Shown: positions 24,520 through 35,639 of the stretch, piece after piece
Layout: each line of letters starts with the position of its first letter
How positions within the stretch are numbered: the stretch's first letter is position 1
Source of the DNA: Hanleya hanleyi
Taxonomy: Eukaryota; Mollusca; Polyplacophora; Lepidopleurida; Hanleyidae
DNA length: 64,000 nt
Assembly (NCBI GenBank): GCA_036873755.1
Contig: JAVTVY010025069.1
Span: 49,455 to 113,454, forward strand
Direction: 5' to 3'
Translations under genes and position numbers: made by a program
Notes under the pieces: model-generated
Seen by the model: the letters and a program-made list of their open reading frames with translations, nothing else
The model's database searches: none
What the model was told of the DNA's origin: nothing

Positions 24520-24606
24520 GACGTCGTCGTAGTCCAGTTGTTAGGCTGCTCGCTTTCAAAAACAGTGTGGTGACCAGTTTGTTGAGCTATGAGTTCGATT
24601 CACATT
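24520..24606 (+). other. tRNA-like (SINE head or tRNA pseudogene) sequence
   Basis: TAGTCCAGTTGTTAGG resembles a pol III A box and GAGTTCGATTC a B box, spaced about 60 bases. Acceptor and anticodon stems do not pair cleanly, so I do not call a functional tRNA. Confidence 0.4.
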
Positions 24607-24926
24607 TGGATCAGAAAAATTTTCTTCCTATTTTCTTATTCTTTCTTTCTAATATTTAACATTTGGATTTATTTATGTTATGTGAAACAATCTTCAGTGA
24701 TATTCAGTTAATAAATATAGATATAACTGAGTATACATATTTCTACATTCACTGCTACAACTCGACCCTTATTGCAGCACACTCATGACATGTCCAAGTC
24801 CTCGTGACTGAATGGGTTTATTTTCATGGGTCAGCAATACTTCCCATGTATAAAAAACGAGGGAATCGTCATGTGTATTTCCCTGAACTGTTCTCGTTAT
24901 ATTTAAGAATCATTATAGTTTTCACT

Positions 24927-25124
24927 ATGAACAGTAATGTACCATTCAACAAGTCGAAATGTGAGTGTTGTCACAAGAATACGCGTTCAGGCCAGACCAG
25001 AAAAATATCTGGTTCACAGTTCGAGTGGGTACAACGCAGGAGTGACTTTGAAGTCAACACTGAGGAAGTATTATGCCCTCAATGTAGGGCTATATACTAT
25101 GTAGATTTGAAATCTGCAAAATGA
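24927..25124 (+). CDS. Small zinc-finger-like protein (two CxxC pairs) in the TIR element
   Basis: A 65-residue frame from an ATG at 24927 (an upstream ATG at 24804 also exists). It holds CECC at about residues 13-16 and CPQC at about 53-56, separated by a basic, Arg-rich stretch (QTRKISGSQFEWVQRR). This Cx2C-x36-Cx2C layout resembles the N-terminal zinc module of some transposon proteins, which is an inference. It lies inside the 1.5-kb TIR element and may be a remnant of its transposase gene or a captured exon. Confidence 0.4.
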   Translation: MNSNVPFNKSKCECCHKNTRSGQTRKISGSQFEWVQRRSDFEVNTEEVLCPQCRAIYYVDLKSAK

Positions 25125-25602
25125 TGAGACCATCGAAGCGCCTACAGCCGTAGCCGATGATGACCAGTCCGAGGGTCAAGTTCCCGTTGTGTCATACTAC
25201 CAGATATTCTACGGCAAGTTCGATTTGCAACATTACAATGACGTAGCTCGTTAAAAGAAGTTACTTTTGAAACAGCAATAATTCACATAATCGCAAACTA
25301 TTTAACTAAAAGACGGTTGCGAGTTAATATATGATACATTGAGTAATAACTAATCCTTTTGTATTGTTTGAAAATGGGGTAAAAATGGAATTTCGACCGA
25401 AACGAATAATTCTGTACGACTGGCCTACAAAAACGTTACTGTCGAGGAAACCTGTTCATTTAAAAATAGAACGTACCAAAATAGCACAGAGTCGACTGTG
25501 CATTTGACGTCATACAGGGCAGCTGACCTGGCCTGGACAATAGATATACACACGCCAGTGTCCGAGGGAGTTATTCTCGGGTAACCATCACACATTCTTT
25601 GC

Positions 25603-25990
25603 CTAGAGATACAATATATTCTGATTGAATTAATGGATAATTAGTGTATCATTGTCTAATTGCAGGGACAGTTTGAGATCAACCTTTTGCAGGATGGCAA
25701 CCTTTTTTCACCAGAAAGCAGACGCTATGAATGATTCTCAAGGTCTGATTCAAGAGTCATGCGGGATGCGACTAGAACTCAACTGAACTGTTTTACACCG
25801 AAAACAAATATTAACGCTTGATCCGATTTCTAGTGGAATACAGTGTGACTCTGATCTATCAACTTTTCAATGCTTCAGATGCAGTTATTTTCATACCAAA
25901 GCAGCGTTATCGTTCATATCATTAGTTCATACATATACCAGTTACTCTGTACTGTACAGAGAGTTGAGATTTCATCTTTTGAATGTGCCG
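25603..25990. other. No gene seen
   Basis: Unique AT-rich spacer between the TIR element and the minisatellite. Confidence 0.35.
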
Positions 25991-27755
25991 CGCATAGGTG
26001 GATTGTTTTGTTACGGCTGTCTTGGAAGGGTGTTTCGCCCTGGACTCGGCATAGTTGAATTGTTTCGTTAGGTGTGTCGTGGAGGGGTGTTTCGCCCTGT
26101 GCCCGGCATAGGTGGATAGCTTTGTTAGGGCTATCGTGGAAGGGTGTTTCGTCCTGCGCCCGACATACGTTAGGTTGTTTCGTTAGAGCTGTCTTGAAAG
26201 GGTGTTTTGCTCTGTGGCCCTGTGCCCGGCATATGGGGATTGCTTCGTTAGGGCTGTCGTGGAAGGGTGTTTCGTCCTGTGCCCGGCATAGGTGGATTGT
26301 TTCGTTAGGGCTGTCGTGGAAGGGTGTTTCGCCCTGATCCCTGCATAGTTTAGATTGTTTCGTTAGGGCTGTCGTGGAAGAGTGTTTCGCCCTGTGCCCG
26401 GCATAGGTTAGGTTGTTCCGTTAGGGCTGTCGTGGAAGGGTGTTTCGCCCTGTGCCCGGCATAGAAGGATAGCTCTGCTAGGGTTGACGTGGAAGGGTGT
26501 TTCGCCCTGTGCCCGGCATAGGTTAGGTTGTTTCGTTAGGGCTGTCGTGGAAGGATGTTTCGCCCTGTGCCCGGCATAGAAGGATAGCTTTGTTAAGGCT
26601 GTCGTGGAAGGGTGTTTCGCCCTGTGCCCGGCATACAAGGATAGCTTTGTTAGGGATGTCGTGGAAGGGTCTTTCGCCCTGTGTCCGGCATAGAAGGATA
26701 GTTTTGTTAGGGCTGTCGTGGAAGGGTGTTTAGCCCTGTGCCCGGCATATGTTAGGTTGTTTCGTTAGGGCTGCCGTGGAAGGGTGTTTCACTCTGTACC
26801 CGGCACAGAAGGATAGGTTTATTAGGGCTGTCCTGGAAGGGGTTTCGCCCTGTGCCCGGCATAGGTTAGGTTGTTTCGTTAGGGCTGTCGTGGAAGGGTG
26901 TTTCGCCCTGTGCCCGGCATAGAAGGATAGCTTTGTTAGGGTTGTGGTGGAAGGGTGTTTCGCTCTGTGCCCGGCATAGGAGGATAGCTTTGTTAGGGCT
27001 GCCGTGGAAGAGTGTTTCGCTTTGTGCCAAGCATAGGATAGCTTTGTTAGGGCTGTCGTGGAAGGGTGTTTCGCCCTGTGCTCGGCATAGGTTAGGTGGT
27101 TTCGTTAGGACTGTCGTGGAAGGGTGTTTCGCCCTGTGCCCGGCATAGGTTAGGTTGTTTCGTTAGGGCTGCCGTGGAAGGGTGTATCACTCTGTACCCG
27201 GCATAGAAGGATAGGTTTATTAGGGCTGTCGTGGAAGGGGTTTCGCCCTGTGCCCGGCATAGGTTAGGTTGTTTCGTTAGGACTGTCGTGGAAGGGTGTT
27301 TCGCCCTGTGCCCGGCATAGAAGGATAGTTTTGTTAGGGCTGTCGTGGAAGGGTGCTTCACGCCTGTGCCCGGCATAGGTTAGGTTGTTTCGTTAGGGCT
27401 GCCGTGGAAGGGTGTATCACTCTGTACCCGGCATAGAAGGATAGGTTTATTAAGGCTGCCGTGGAAGGGTGTTTCACTCTGTACCCGGCATAGAAGGATA
27501 GCTTTGTTAGGGCTGTCGTGGAAGGGTATTTCGGCCTGTGCCCGGCATAGGTTAGGTTGTTTCGTTGGGGCTGTCGTCGAAGGGTGTTTCGCCCTGTGTC
27601 AGGCATAGGGTAGGCTGTTTTCGTTAGGGCTGTCGTGGAAGGGTGTTTCGCCCTGTGCCCGGCATAGGTTAGGTTGTTTCGTTGGGGCTGTCCTGGAAGG
27701 GTGTTTCGCCCTGTGCCCGGCATAGGGTAGGTTGTTTCGTTAGGGCTGGATGTTT
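25991..27755 (+). repeat. 57-58-bp minisatellite, about 30 copies
   Basis: The unit reads GTTAGGGCTGTCGTGGAAGG, then GTGTTTCGCCCTGTGCCCGG, then CATAG plus either GTTAGGTTGTTTC or AAGGATAGCTTT. These two alternating spacer types define sub-variants. Each unit contains the hairpin AGGGTG-TTT-CGCCCT. The open frames on both strands through the array are periodic by-products of the repeat. Confidence 0.9.
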
Positions 27756-28684
27756 CACCTACAGGGTTAGTAGATGTCATGAAAGGGCATGTAATTTGTG
27801 ATTGTAAATAATACTTCATCGATCGCGAAGAACTACGTTCTGGCAATGGTTTGTCTCGAGTTTTTTTTTATTTAAATACATATTTGACGACCAAAATAAT
27901 GCTTGAGACAAACCTAATGATTCACGGAAGCCAAAGTTTTTACTCTCTCCATGCAATTACCAAGATATTGCTGACCTCATCATCTTAGTTGATTGTCCAT
28001 ATGGATGATTAGTCTAAATATCCATAACCACACCCAAATAACTTTTACGTGATAAAATTCCTTGCATGGCGATTTCAACATTGTTTATGCGGACAATTAT
28101 ATCTGAGGTCCTGAATAAATTCTTCATATACTATTTCACACGGAAGAACTTGCTTTATTCATTAAACGCAATACAGAATTTATACTAATTTAGTGTGAAA
28201 ATTCTAAATTTCAGAGACTTTTATGGCTATAGTAAACTAGGAATTTCAAATTTATTGCAATTTATTTCAACAATACTGCTTAAGAATTTCCACATTTACG
28301 TGAAATTTAATATAAATTTACTTCGGAAGTAAATCTGAAATATCGAATTACCAAAATTTCATATGGTTGTAAATTTGAAAATCCGCAGTAGAAATGTTCG
28401 TTTGTATTCGCTTGTAAAAGTGGTTAATCAAGTTGAAATAAGTTCGATATTCTGGCATATTATCCCTTCGATCAGTTTACTCTCCGTTTACATCATCTAT
28501 TAAATGTGGAATTTATTTCCATTTATTGCTACATGTGAATTACATGTTTACACAGGTTGTAAATTCGAAGCAAATTCGAAGTAAATTTCCAATTTACAGG
28601 CAAAGTAAATTCGTTGAAATTAATGTAAATTTGACATTTTCATCAAATTTACACGCCATTTAATCACTGCGTAAATCCTAGTTT
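27756..28684. other. AT-rich spacer, no gene
   Basis: Many AAATTT-type self-complementary words (28180-28670) such as GTAAATTTGAAAT, but no gene. It abuts the truncated retroelement. Confidence 0.4.
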
Positions 28685-29640
28685 TCATGCAGCGATAAGC
28701 TGTAGGAAGGTTCCCGGCCCATTGCATAACCCAAAGGGCACACGGGTCCAATGGTAAAGCCCTATCGGTGTTGTCCCAGCAGTCTGGGCCAGATCTTCCT
28801 TGTCTGTGGCTACCTGGAAATATCCGGATGTCAGATCCGGCGACGAAAACAGCTCGGCCTTGCCCAAGACACCCAGTGACTCTTCCACACGGGGAATGGG
28901 AAAAGCGTCTTTGCGGGTAACTTTGTTCAGTTGGCGGTAATCACAACAGAAGCGTATGGACTGATCCGGCTTCCGGACAATTACAGCAGAGGAACCCCAG
29001 GAACTGTTACTCTTCTCTAAAATTCTCTGTTCAACCAAGTCGACAATGTGCTGTTTAAACTCCTTGAAGATGTGAGGAGATACCCTACGATGCCTCTGTT
29101 TAATAGTTGGACGGTCTCCAGTATCTATTCGGTGGGTTATCGTGTCCGTCCGTCCAAAATCATTTGGGTGCTGAGAGAATACAGCCTTGTGTCTACTCAG
29201 CAGCTCACTCAGCCTGTCCTTCTGTTCTTCTGTAAGAGGGGCATTTCCTATGTTCACTGGGATGTCACGTACATCGAATTGACTGGGTTTACTTTTCTCA
29301 GTACCAACCTCTCCAGTCAAACTGATTTCAATAGCTTGGTCTCGTACCTCCATACGCACATTGGGACTCTATTTCACTTACCACTTGAAGTTCTCCCAAA
29401 CGTGTCCGTGGTCTTAAGTGCAATGGTGTTTCACCCACATTTATCAGTCGAACAGGTACCATTCCCTCTCTTACCGTAACACACACCCTAGCTACCATAA
29501 GATTGGCAGGCAGATGACTACCGGGAGTAGGCTCTACTATGGCCTCATACTCACCACCATACTGCTCAGCCTTGCAGTAACCCTTAATTACAATTTCACT
29601 TCTTTCCTGTCATGGCTAGATAATTTGACGTAACCAATTT
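28685..29640 (-). pseudogene. pol: Ty3/Gypsy pol: connection region and N-terminal reverse transcriptase, truncated
   Basis: The frame 29359-28685 (224 aa) holds classic Ty3/Gypsy blocks in order: LSELLSRHKAVFS, HRIDTGDRPTIKQRHRR, VDLVEQRILEKSNSSWGS, SIRFCCDYRQLNKVTRKDAFPIP and VPFGLCNGPGTF. The last is the block just before the catalytic YxDD, which is missing because the copy ends at a stop at 28685. Upstream (about 29360-29500) another frame gives the VPVRLINVGETPLHLRPRTR block that lies between protease and RT in this family. RNase H and integrase are absent. Confidence 0.85.
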
Positions 29641-29824
29641 GGCCTTGAGACCCTAAATCTGGACTCCTATGTCCTACCCCTAACAATGGCACTGATGTCA
29701 TCAGCTCTGACATTAGGCGGTTTTCCAGAGTTTCCCATGACCTCAAAAGAAATTTTCCCACAATTCCTCATTACATTTATCCCCTAAAGACCGGAGTTGA
29801 AACTAACAGAGTTAGAGACCTCAG

Positions 29825-30420
29825 TTATTGCAACAGTTTAGAATTTTGATCACTATTCACAAACTGCTCCTTGAGGGAGAGTTCTGGGTTTGGAACCCGC
29901 TCTCTATCACGACGCGTAATATGATTCATGCTTTCCTTTAAGTTATAAGCGAAAGTTCGCACACATTCATGTGACCACTGAGATCTGTCATATAACTCTT
30001 TCAGACGGGTGCCGACTGCCACTCGGTTACCATATACTCCCTGAAGGACATGGAACACTTTGCCGATTTCAGCGCGTTCCTTACTGTCCATTAACTTAAC
30101 AGTTTTACGTGCTTGTCCACCTAGAAAGTCCACTATGGCATCCGCCTGGTCGTGAGAGGGAATGTGCCATGTTCTAAAAGCACTTTTGACAGTTTCTGTC
30201 TCCCATTCCTCGTATGTGAAATCTGATGTTTTCTCTTCGAAACCTGTGAAAACTGGTACCTTCCGGTCTCGGGGTACATAAACAGATGGGGGACAGCTGG
30301 CCTAGCTTCCTGCTTCTTAATCTGTTCAGCTTGCTGTCCCACAGTGACAGCTAACTCCCGTAATCTGCTTTCCAGTGTATCTACTTCCTCCTCGAGATTC
30401 TGATTTCCTCGTCCCGGCAT
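29825..30420 (-). pseudogene. gag: Ty3/Gypsy gag, frameshifted
   Basis: An ATG at 30420 opens a coiled-coil-like N terminus (LEEEVDTLESRLRELAVTVG). Near 30290 the frame must shift by the equivalent of one lost base to reach VPVFTGFEEKTSD, YEEWETETVKSAFRTW and DFLGGQARKTVKLM, which continue to 29825. These blocks resemble capsid regions of gypsy elements related to PNMA-type gag. It directly precedes the pol remnant and follows a primer-binding site. Confidence 0.7.
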
Positions 30421-30466
30421 GGTTTTGTTCTAACCTGCTGCCCTGCTACTACTACTACCAATGTTT

Positions 30467-30490
30467 GCCCAATCCTGTCGGCGGCGCCAA
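30467..30490 (-). promoter_or_regulatory. Primer-binding site of the Ty3/Gypsy element
   Basis: On the minus strand TGGCGCCGCCGACAGGATTG follows the likely LTR end. TGGCGCC-type primer sites are common in metazoan gypsy elements. It lies about 60 bases before the gag ATG. Confidence 0.6.
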
Positions 30491-30491
30491 A

Positions 30492-31578
30492 TGTAAATGG
30501 ATGTAAAATGTCCAAACAAATCTCCACATTAACAAAGTTTATTCATTAGGGCACTGCAGCAGTATACTGTAAGACATAGTAGTTCTAGAAAGAAACTAGA
30601 AAGAAGGACAGCAGGTGGCTGCAATAAATGAAAATAAGACAGAATTATTAATTATTCAAATTAAATCCATCAATTCCATTCAACGTAATTCATGGTAATT
30701 CTGACTTATCTCATCAATTATACAATCTCTTTATCGGGGGGCGGGGGGGGGGGAATAACTGAACGATCAATACAATCACAATTTAAAGTATCGCTTAGAC
30801 TATTAATCTCAAACCTTTTCCTGAATTAAACTCATTGGGCTTCAATAATAATCTGAACATCAGTACTACATTCATTGGCATTCAATAATTAATCTAAACA
30901 TCAGTACTACATTAGCATAATTCCAATTATGACTCACAATGATAATCTTATGTACTGTCTTCAATGAAATACTGGCAAATAATTCCATTAATGGTTTCCA
31001 TCTAATACCATAGTGACAGGGTAACCAATCCAGAGATAATTTTATTCAGCTGAATTAAAGTAAACAGTCAGTCAATGTACCCTAAGTAATATTCATATCA
31101 CGGGTTCATGAGTTCCGCAGATGAGGCAAAATATAACGCTTTATTTATTTAAAATTAAAGCTAATATAACAATGCCCCATAACTCATACACTCACCCAGA
31201 GTTACACACAGCTAGACATGCAGGTTACTGCAAATGACCCTGTGTACCAGGCTATACACACCCCAGATACCTGTAGTGGATTACAAATGATTTAATAATT
31301 CCCACATATTAGCCTTAATAAATCCTGCACAACTGTCTTTACAAATTTCGTACAAATGTATTCATGATTCATACAAAAATATATCAATAATTATCTGACA
31401 CAAATATCTGAATGAAGGAACAACCATACGATTCAATCACGGGATCTCTATAACACAACGTGGGACAACAATCTATCGCAAATTCGAACAGTTTCTTACA
31501 TAAAACGAGTCGATATACGTTTCGCTTGTTTCACTAGAAGTTCAATTGTCAATTGTCAATTGGCGGAAGTAGTGTAAC
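30492..31578 (-). repeat. Candidate 5' LTR of the Ty3/Gypsy element
   Basis: If the LTR ends ...CATTTACA at the primer site (30492), a start TGTTACACTACTTCC at 31578 gives a TG...CA LTR of about 1.09 kb. There is no second LTR to compare, because the 3' part of the element is gone. The outer limit is an inference. Confidence 0.35.
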
Positions 31579-33104
31579 AATGGATATTTATCGTTTTCGG
31601 GCAAAGATTGTCCCCACGAATTCAAACAGCAATCACATTTGCTTGGGCGGAAATGGCAAAAGCAGCGATATGCGCATGTGCAAAGTTCACAAGTCTACAA
31701 GCAGTGGAGGGGAAACAACTCTTACCGTCCAAGTCACCGAAAAACAGAGCGACTGGCATATCGTAATATTTCAACCCATGACATTGGCTAAATTAGCACA
31801 TAGAATTATAACATACCTACATGGAACGAAATAGCTTTACTATCCAAACATGTCAAACTAAATCGCTTCATCAACATTGATGGATTTCTAAATTTGATTT
31901 CAAAGTACCAGCTCAATTGTTTCAAATGTAGGAATTTAGTACTGTCTAATTCGTACTATATAGCAGATCTACACAATTTCCCTATTCATTCTTGCAAGAA
32001 ATTGTTTACTGTATTAGATTTTCAAATTTCAAGCTGTATATTGGCTGAAAAATTAGAGAAGTTCTTTTTTTATTTGTCGTTGTTTCATAACATAAATATA
32101 TATCTGGATTAAAATAATTTTCAATTTCAAACTGATATGGCTAAAATAGAGCAGTTCATTTTTCAATAGTCTACATGTACATCAGAACTTGGTGATGACT
32201 CTATTCAATTATATCGAAGAGAATTGCGAGGAGCTTTCTGCAGCTGGTAGGTGTTTCAGCACTTTGATATTAAGTTCACCTAAGGAGGTAAATATATCAC
32301 TTAAGTGTACACTCATTTTTGAAGAGTCAGTGCACACGTGATGGACTGTTGACATAATCCAATTAAGGTAATCTTGCCATATTTGCATTTAGAAGATCAT
32401 GTTATCTTCAATCGAGTCAAGTTTTTGCAGGCAAATGGGGACTTTTCATAATTTCTGAAGTCATCTTCCCGACTGCCAAAAACCATTCTTGTGTAATAGT
32501 AACTGATGTACGTGTAACTTATATAAGAATACTCTTGTTACCAATATCCTTTTTTCTCACATGTATCAATGAGACAGCAAAACTAAGGGGCACAACTCAT
32601 TTTTCAAAACCTGTAACTTACACCGACATGAAAGATGCCAGAATATTTCTCATTGATCCAGTAGTGAGCCACCAATAATTACGAATATGAACTCCGCTTT
32701 CTTTAAATCTCGATTATCCATAATAGTCGTCAACTTCCTCAATCATCCAAACTGTTTTTTAACTTAACTCAGTGCTCCAGTGAATGACAACGCTGAAAAC
32801 CTTGATACCTTGGCTCATTTTGTTGGCTCTGTGAGACAATATTTTTGACTAACTGCTGGATCAGAATCTCCTCAAGGCAGATTCGACAAAAAACGCAAAA
32901 ATATTAATCACTTTTGGATCATCAAATATTCTGACTTGCTATATGGTTCATCAGTGACTCATGTGTGGCTCATTCATTGCATAAGTTACAAAACATTGGA
33001 TCCAACTGCATCGAATTATTTGCCGTGTAGAGGGGCTAATATCGGTTCCCAGCGGATCGGGGCCTGCCGAGAGAGGCATTTGCGTACACTTCGCCATCCA
33101 TAAG
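31579..33104. other. No gene seen
   Basis: AT-rich DNA; short frames without domains (31894-32112). The block GGGGCTAATATCGGT...CGGGGCCTGCCGAGAGAGGC at 33033-33078 recurs at 33643-33690. Confidence 0.4.
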
Positions 33105-33271
33105 ATGGCTTGCGAGTCGTGTGTCTCCATTATCGCGGAGCGATATCCGGTGTTTGACCGGATTCTGTTCGGCCTTCATCCGGCGAAGAACAGACTCGAA
33201 AACTCTGATAAATTACAGGTTTTCATACATACCCCGGAAACAGATATTGTCTGGGCTTACAAAATATATAG
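33105..33271 (+). CDS. Possible first exon of a host gene
   Basis: An ATG at 33105 opens 55 codons starting MACESCVSIIAERYPVFDR and including LQVFIHTPETDIVWAYKIY. The frame ends at a good donor (ATAG|GTATGA) at about 33271, just before an in-frame TAA. The composition looks protein-like and unlike the flanking repeats. I do not recognise the family, and no following exon can be paired with certainty, so this stays a candidate. Confidence 0.35.
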
Positions 33272-33519
33272 GTATGAATAACTTTCGTATCATACAAGAG
33301 GTGTGGTAGATCTGTAATTTTGAAGAAGTAGATCATCACAGGACTCGAAAATGGCGGGTTACGTTGGGGTTACGTCGGTAGACTTTAGCTGATTAGCTGA
33401 CGAAGTCACGTGGTATTGATTTATGAAAATTCCCTCTAGCAGTTGCCGAAAGTAGTCTGAAATGGATACACACGATCCCAGGGTCAGTCTTACTCCGTAT
33501 AGATGACCGAAATGGTTAC

Positions 33520-33905
33520 AGGTTGCCGAGAGAGGCTGGGTGGATTAGTGGGTGTATGTACATTTAGCATTGGGTTTGAACATATAACAAGTGGAACACG
33601 GACTTTACCCCTAAACTAGGGAAAACCCCTAACAGCGAGGTCTAGAGGGGCTAATATCGGTCTGCAGCGGATCGGGGCCTGCCGAGAGAGGCAGGGTGGG
33701 TTAGTGGGTGTATGTAAAATTGGGATTGGGTTTGGACATACACAAAGCGGAACAGGGACTTTACACCTAAGCCACGGGGAATCATCCAGGGAAGTGGGTA
33801 TGGTGGCATCTGCAGGGTTGCATCTAAAATTAGGATTGGGTTTGAACATATAAAAAGCGGAACACGAACTTTACACCTAAACCATGGGGAATCATGGATT
33901 GACGT
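33520..33905 (+). repeat. ~150-bp tandem repeat, 2.5 copies
   Basis: Units GCCGAGAGAGGC(A/T)GGGTGG, TTAGTGGGTGTATGTA, ATTGGGTTTGAACATATA and GGAACACGGACTTTACACCT start at about 33524, 33674 and (5' truncated) 33826. A partial copy lies at 33033-33080. Confidence 0.75.
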
Positions 33906-33959
33906 CACAAAGATCATATGCCCCAGGTTCAATACGACCGAATAAGCTAGGGAGCTGGT

Positions 33960-33970
33960 CATAAATACGA
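33960..33970 (+). promoter_or_regulatory. TATA-like box of PC4-like family gene (third Polinton fragment)
   Basis: CATAAATACGAGGG, 58 bases before the ATG at 34018, within the conserved block that also precedes 35393, 56695 and 57460. Confidence 0.65.
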
Positions 33971-34017
33971 GGGTCAGTCAGAGTGTGCGTCATTCACCGT
34001 TCGCCATTTGGTCAACC

Positions 34018-34643
34018 ATGTCACCAGTCCTACGAGCCGTCCTTCCCTTTACACCCCAGGTGGGGTTACACGTCTATGAAGACAAAGTCACCATCGTGGA
34101 AGACCGTGGATATGTTTGCTGGTCGCGCGCTAAGACCGTATCGAATACGGTTACGCTACACCGCGACGGTTGGACCAAATTTAAACGGGTATTGAACGGT
34201 GAGCTCGACGGGAACCTCATCCACATAGACAATGCCATCTACGTACACCGTGGCCCATTATTCGCACGCCTGGAGCGTCACCAGGACCCTACGCGAAACT
34301 TCACCCTAGGCCCTGATCTGTGCACAGCCTTCGGGAAAGTGGTGCCTATTGTGGACCAGCTGTTTACACCGGATGAGCGATCAGCTGTTCAGTTGGGCTG
34401 GGCTCGTGCCCTGCGTGAAGCGGCGGCAGAACCCAATGAGCAAATCATCAACCGCGACAAGGAGGCGAGAGGGACTATCCGGTTCTCACCTCCGTGACCT
34501 ACAAAGATGTCCTGGATAAACTTACCACCCATAGTCCACCGTCAGAAGACGACGACGTCATAGATTACCGGGATATGCTCAGTCAACCCAGTGACAATCG
34601 TATCCATACAACGGAGGCCGGTACAGCGTCAGAACCCAGATGA
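34018..34643 (+). pseudogene. PC4-like duplicated-domain protein, frameshifted near C terminus
   Basis: From the ATG at 34018 the open frame runs 159 codons to 34497. It belongs with 56695, 57460 and 58529: LHVYEDKV (residues 13-20), TLHRDGWTKFKRVLNGELDG, LIHIDNAIYV, then FTLGPDLCTAFGKVVPIVDQ. Two internal halves each end in a Thr-Leu...W/C...helix pattern like the C-terminal part of the PC4 coactivator fold. PC4-like single-strand binding is my inference. After about 34480 a shift of one lost base would restore an acidic tail (SPPSEDDDVIDYRD) that ends at 34643. Its promoter is intact. Confidence 0.65.
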
Positions 34644-34743
34644 AAGCATTCAGAAAGGAACCTTGATCCCAGCGCCAGATATTTACAGATAATATGGGAT
34701 GTACGTTTCATGTTGCTATCCCATGATGCACCATATTGAAGGC

Positions 34744-34752
34744 TAATAAATA
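34744..34752 (+). promoter_or_regulatory. TATA-like box before the 144-residue gene
   Basis: TAATAAATA, 46 bases before the ATG at 34790, in the same spacing range as the other Polinton genes. Confidence 0.6.
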
Positions 34753-34789
34753 GAGGCGATTGTTTCAGGACTGTACTCATTCATAAACC

Positions 34790-35224
34790 ATGCGACGTGA
34801 AAGGTCACTGCAGACCCGGAATCCAGTCCCTACTGAGGAGCGAAACTTTACCACAGATCCTGACGAACCGCCCATAGAAGTCTTATCGATACATGAAGCT
34901 GTGAGTACGATCTATCAACGTCACTGGCCTACCATCCGGCACTGTTTTCACCGACATCGCCCTATATTGGACTTGTACAATTTCCGGTCAGAGGATAACA
35001 CCTGCCTACCCAACCACGCCTATACCATTTTTGAAGACCAAGCCACAGCCTTCAAATTAAATCTCACCTTTGGGTATTTATTACGGCATAAGGAGACAGA
35101 CCAACTTCGGTACTTTTACTTTAGTCATAATACCCTCGTGTTCGACCGGCCCTTCACCATCACGGATCGTACGTTCCTGGACACGGCACTGGAACGACTA
35201 GAAACCTGGGATAGCTTGGAATGA
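34790..35224 (+). CDS. Unidentified Polinton-associated protein, 144 aa
   Basis: Intact frame from an ATG with its own TATA-like box, between two PC4-like family genes in the same orientation. The N terminus is basic (MRRERSLQTRNPVPTEER); the body is mixed, with LSIHEAVSTIYQRHWPTI, a His-rich HCFHRHRP stretch, FKLNLTFGYLLRHKETD and YFYFSHNTLVFDRPFTITDR. No signal peptide or membrane helix. I do not recognise the family. The lack of frameshifts, unlike its neighbours, suggests a real gene. No second copy is seen in the main block at 56-64 kb. Confidence 0.6.
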   Translation: MRRERSLQTRNPVPTEERNFTTDPDEPPIEVLSIHEAVSTIYQRHWPTIRHCFHRHRPILDLYNFRSEDNTCLPNHAYTIFEDQATAFKLNLTFGYLLRHKETDQLRYFYFSHNTLVFDRPFTITDRTFLDTALERLETWDSLE

Positions 35225-35345
35225 ATCCGACAACAATGCTTCAACACCAAATGGCAGACGGAGATGAGGATGAACGTTACGTTTTAAGTGACTAAAATGA
35301 TCGACCACCCGATCCTTTGATCTCATGTCATTGACTTTTCCTCCC

Positions 35346-35353
35346 TATAAATA
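35346..35353 (+). promoter_or_regulatory. TATA box of PC4-like family gene copy
   Basis: TATAAATA followed by CGAGAGATAGTCACAT, 47 bases before the ATG at 35393. Confidence 0.7.
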
Positions 35354-35392
35354 CGAGAGATAGTCACATCGTGTGCCATTCATGTACTTATC

Positions 35393-35568
35393 ATGACGGA
35401 GCATATAATACGGGCGTTTCTCAGCTTGACCCCGAGGTCTTCCTGTACATCTATGCGGATAAGGTCGATATCATGGACGGCGACCTCATCCACTTGTGTC
35501 ACGATGTGTACGTCCGACGCGGCCCCTTCTTTGCTCAATTGGCTCGGCTATATGGGGGTACAGATATG
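35393..35568 (+). pseudogene. PC4-like family gene, internally deleted and truncated
   Basis: Starts MTEHIIRAFLSLTP like the gene at 58529. One base is missing near 35432, after which YIYADKVDIM joins directly to GDLIHLCHDVYVRRGPFFAQ. Relative to 58529, about 95 bases (the ...W.KFKRVL helix) are absent. Similarity ends at about 35568, the right boundary of this Polinton fragment. Confidence 0.75.
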
Positions 35569-35639
35569 GGCTATTTTATATACTGGTACCATGTAACTAT
35601 ACTATTGGAGAGGCTATGATAAACAATTTGCAACATTCG

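Larger units (their letters stand above)
24087..25602. mobile_element. 1.5-kb DNA element with ~42-bp terminal inverted repeats
   Basis: Left end GCAAAGAATGTGTGATGG, then TTACCCGAGAATAACTCCC and TCGGAC; the right end (25561-25602) is the exact complement. Flanks are CACT and CTAG, so no clear target duplication. The interior holds a hairpin (24335-24435), a tRNA-like segment and a small zinc-finger frame. The superfamily is not identifiable; no transposase catalytic domain is seen. Confidence 0.75.

Noticed and set aside
24520..24606. Functional tRNA gene
   Set aside because: A/B-box-like words exist but acceptor and anticodon stems do not fold properly.
25991..27755. GTTAGGG words suggesting interstitial telomere repeat
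   Set aside because: Only one TTAGGG per 57-58-bp unit, not contiguous hexamers.
25991..27755. CRISPR-like array
   Set aside because: Continuous tandem units with recurring spacer variants, in a eukaryotic context; no unique spacers or cas genes.
26074..27846. Long periodic frames on both strands
   Set aside because: Translations of the 57-58-bp minisatellite; 57 is a multiple of three, so frames stay open.
31553..31834. 93-codon frame at the outer end of the candidate LTR
   Set aside because: No recognisable domain and it overlaps the presumed LTR start.
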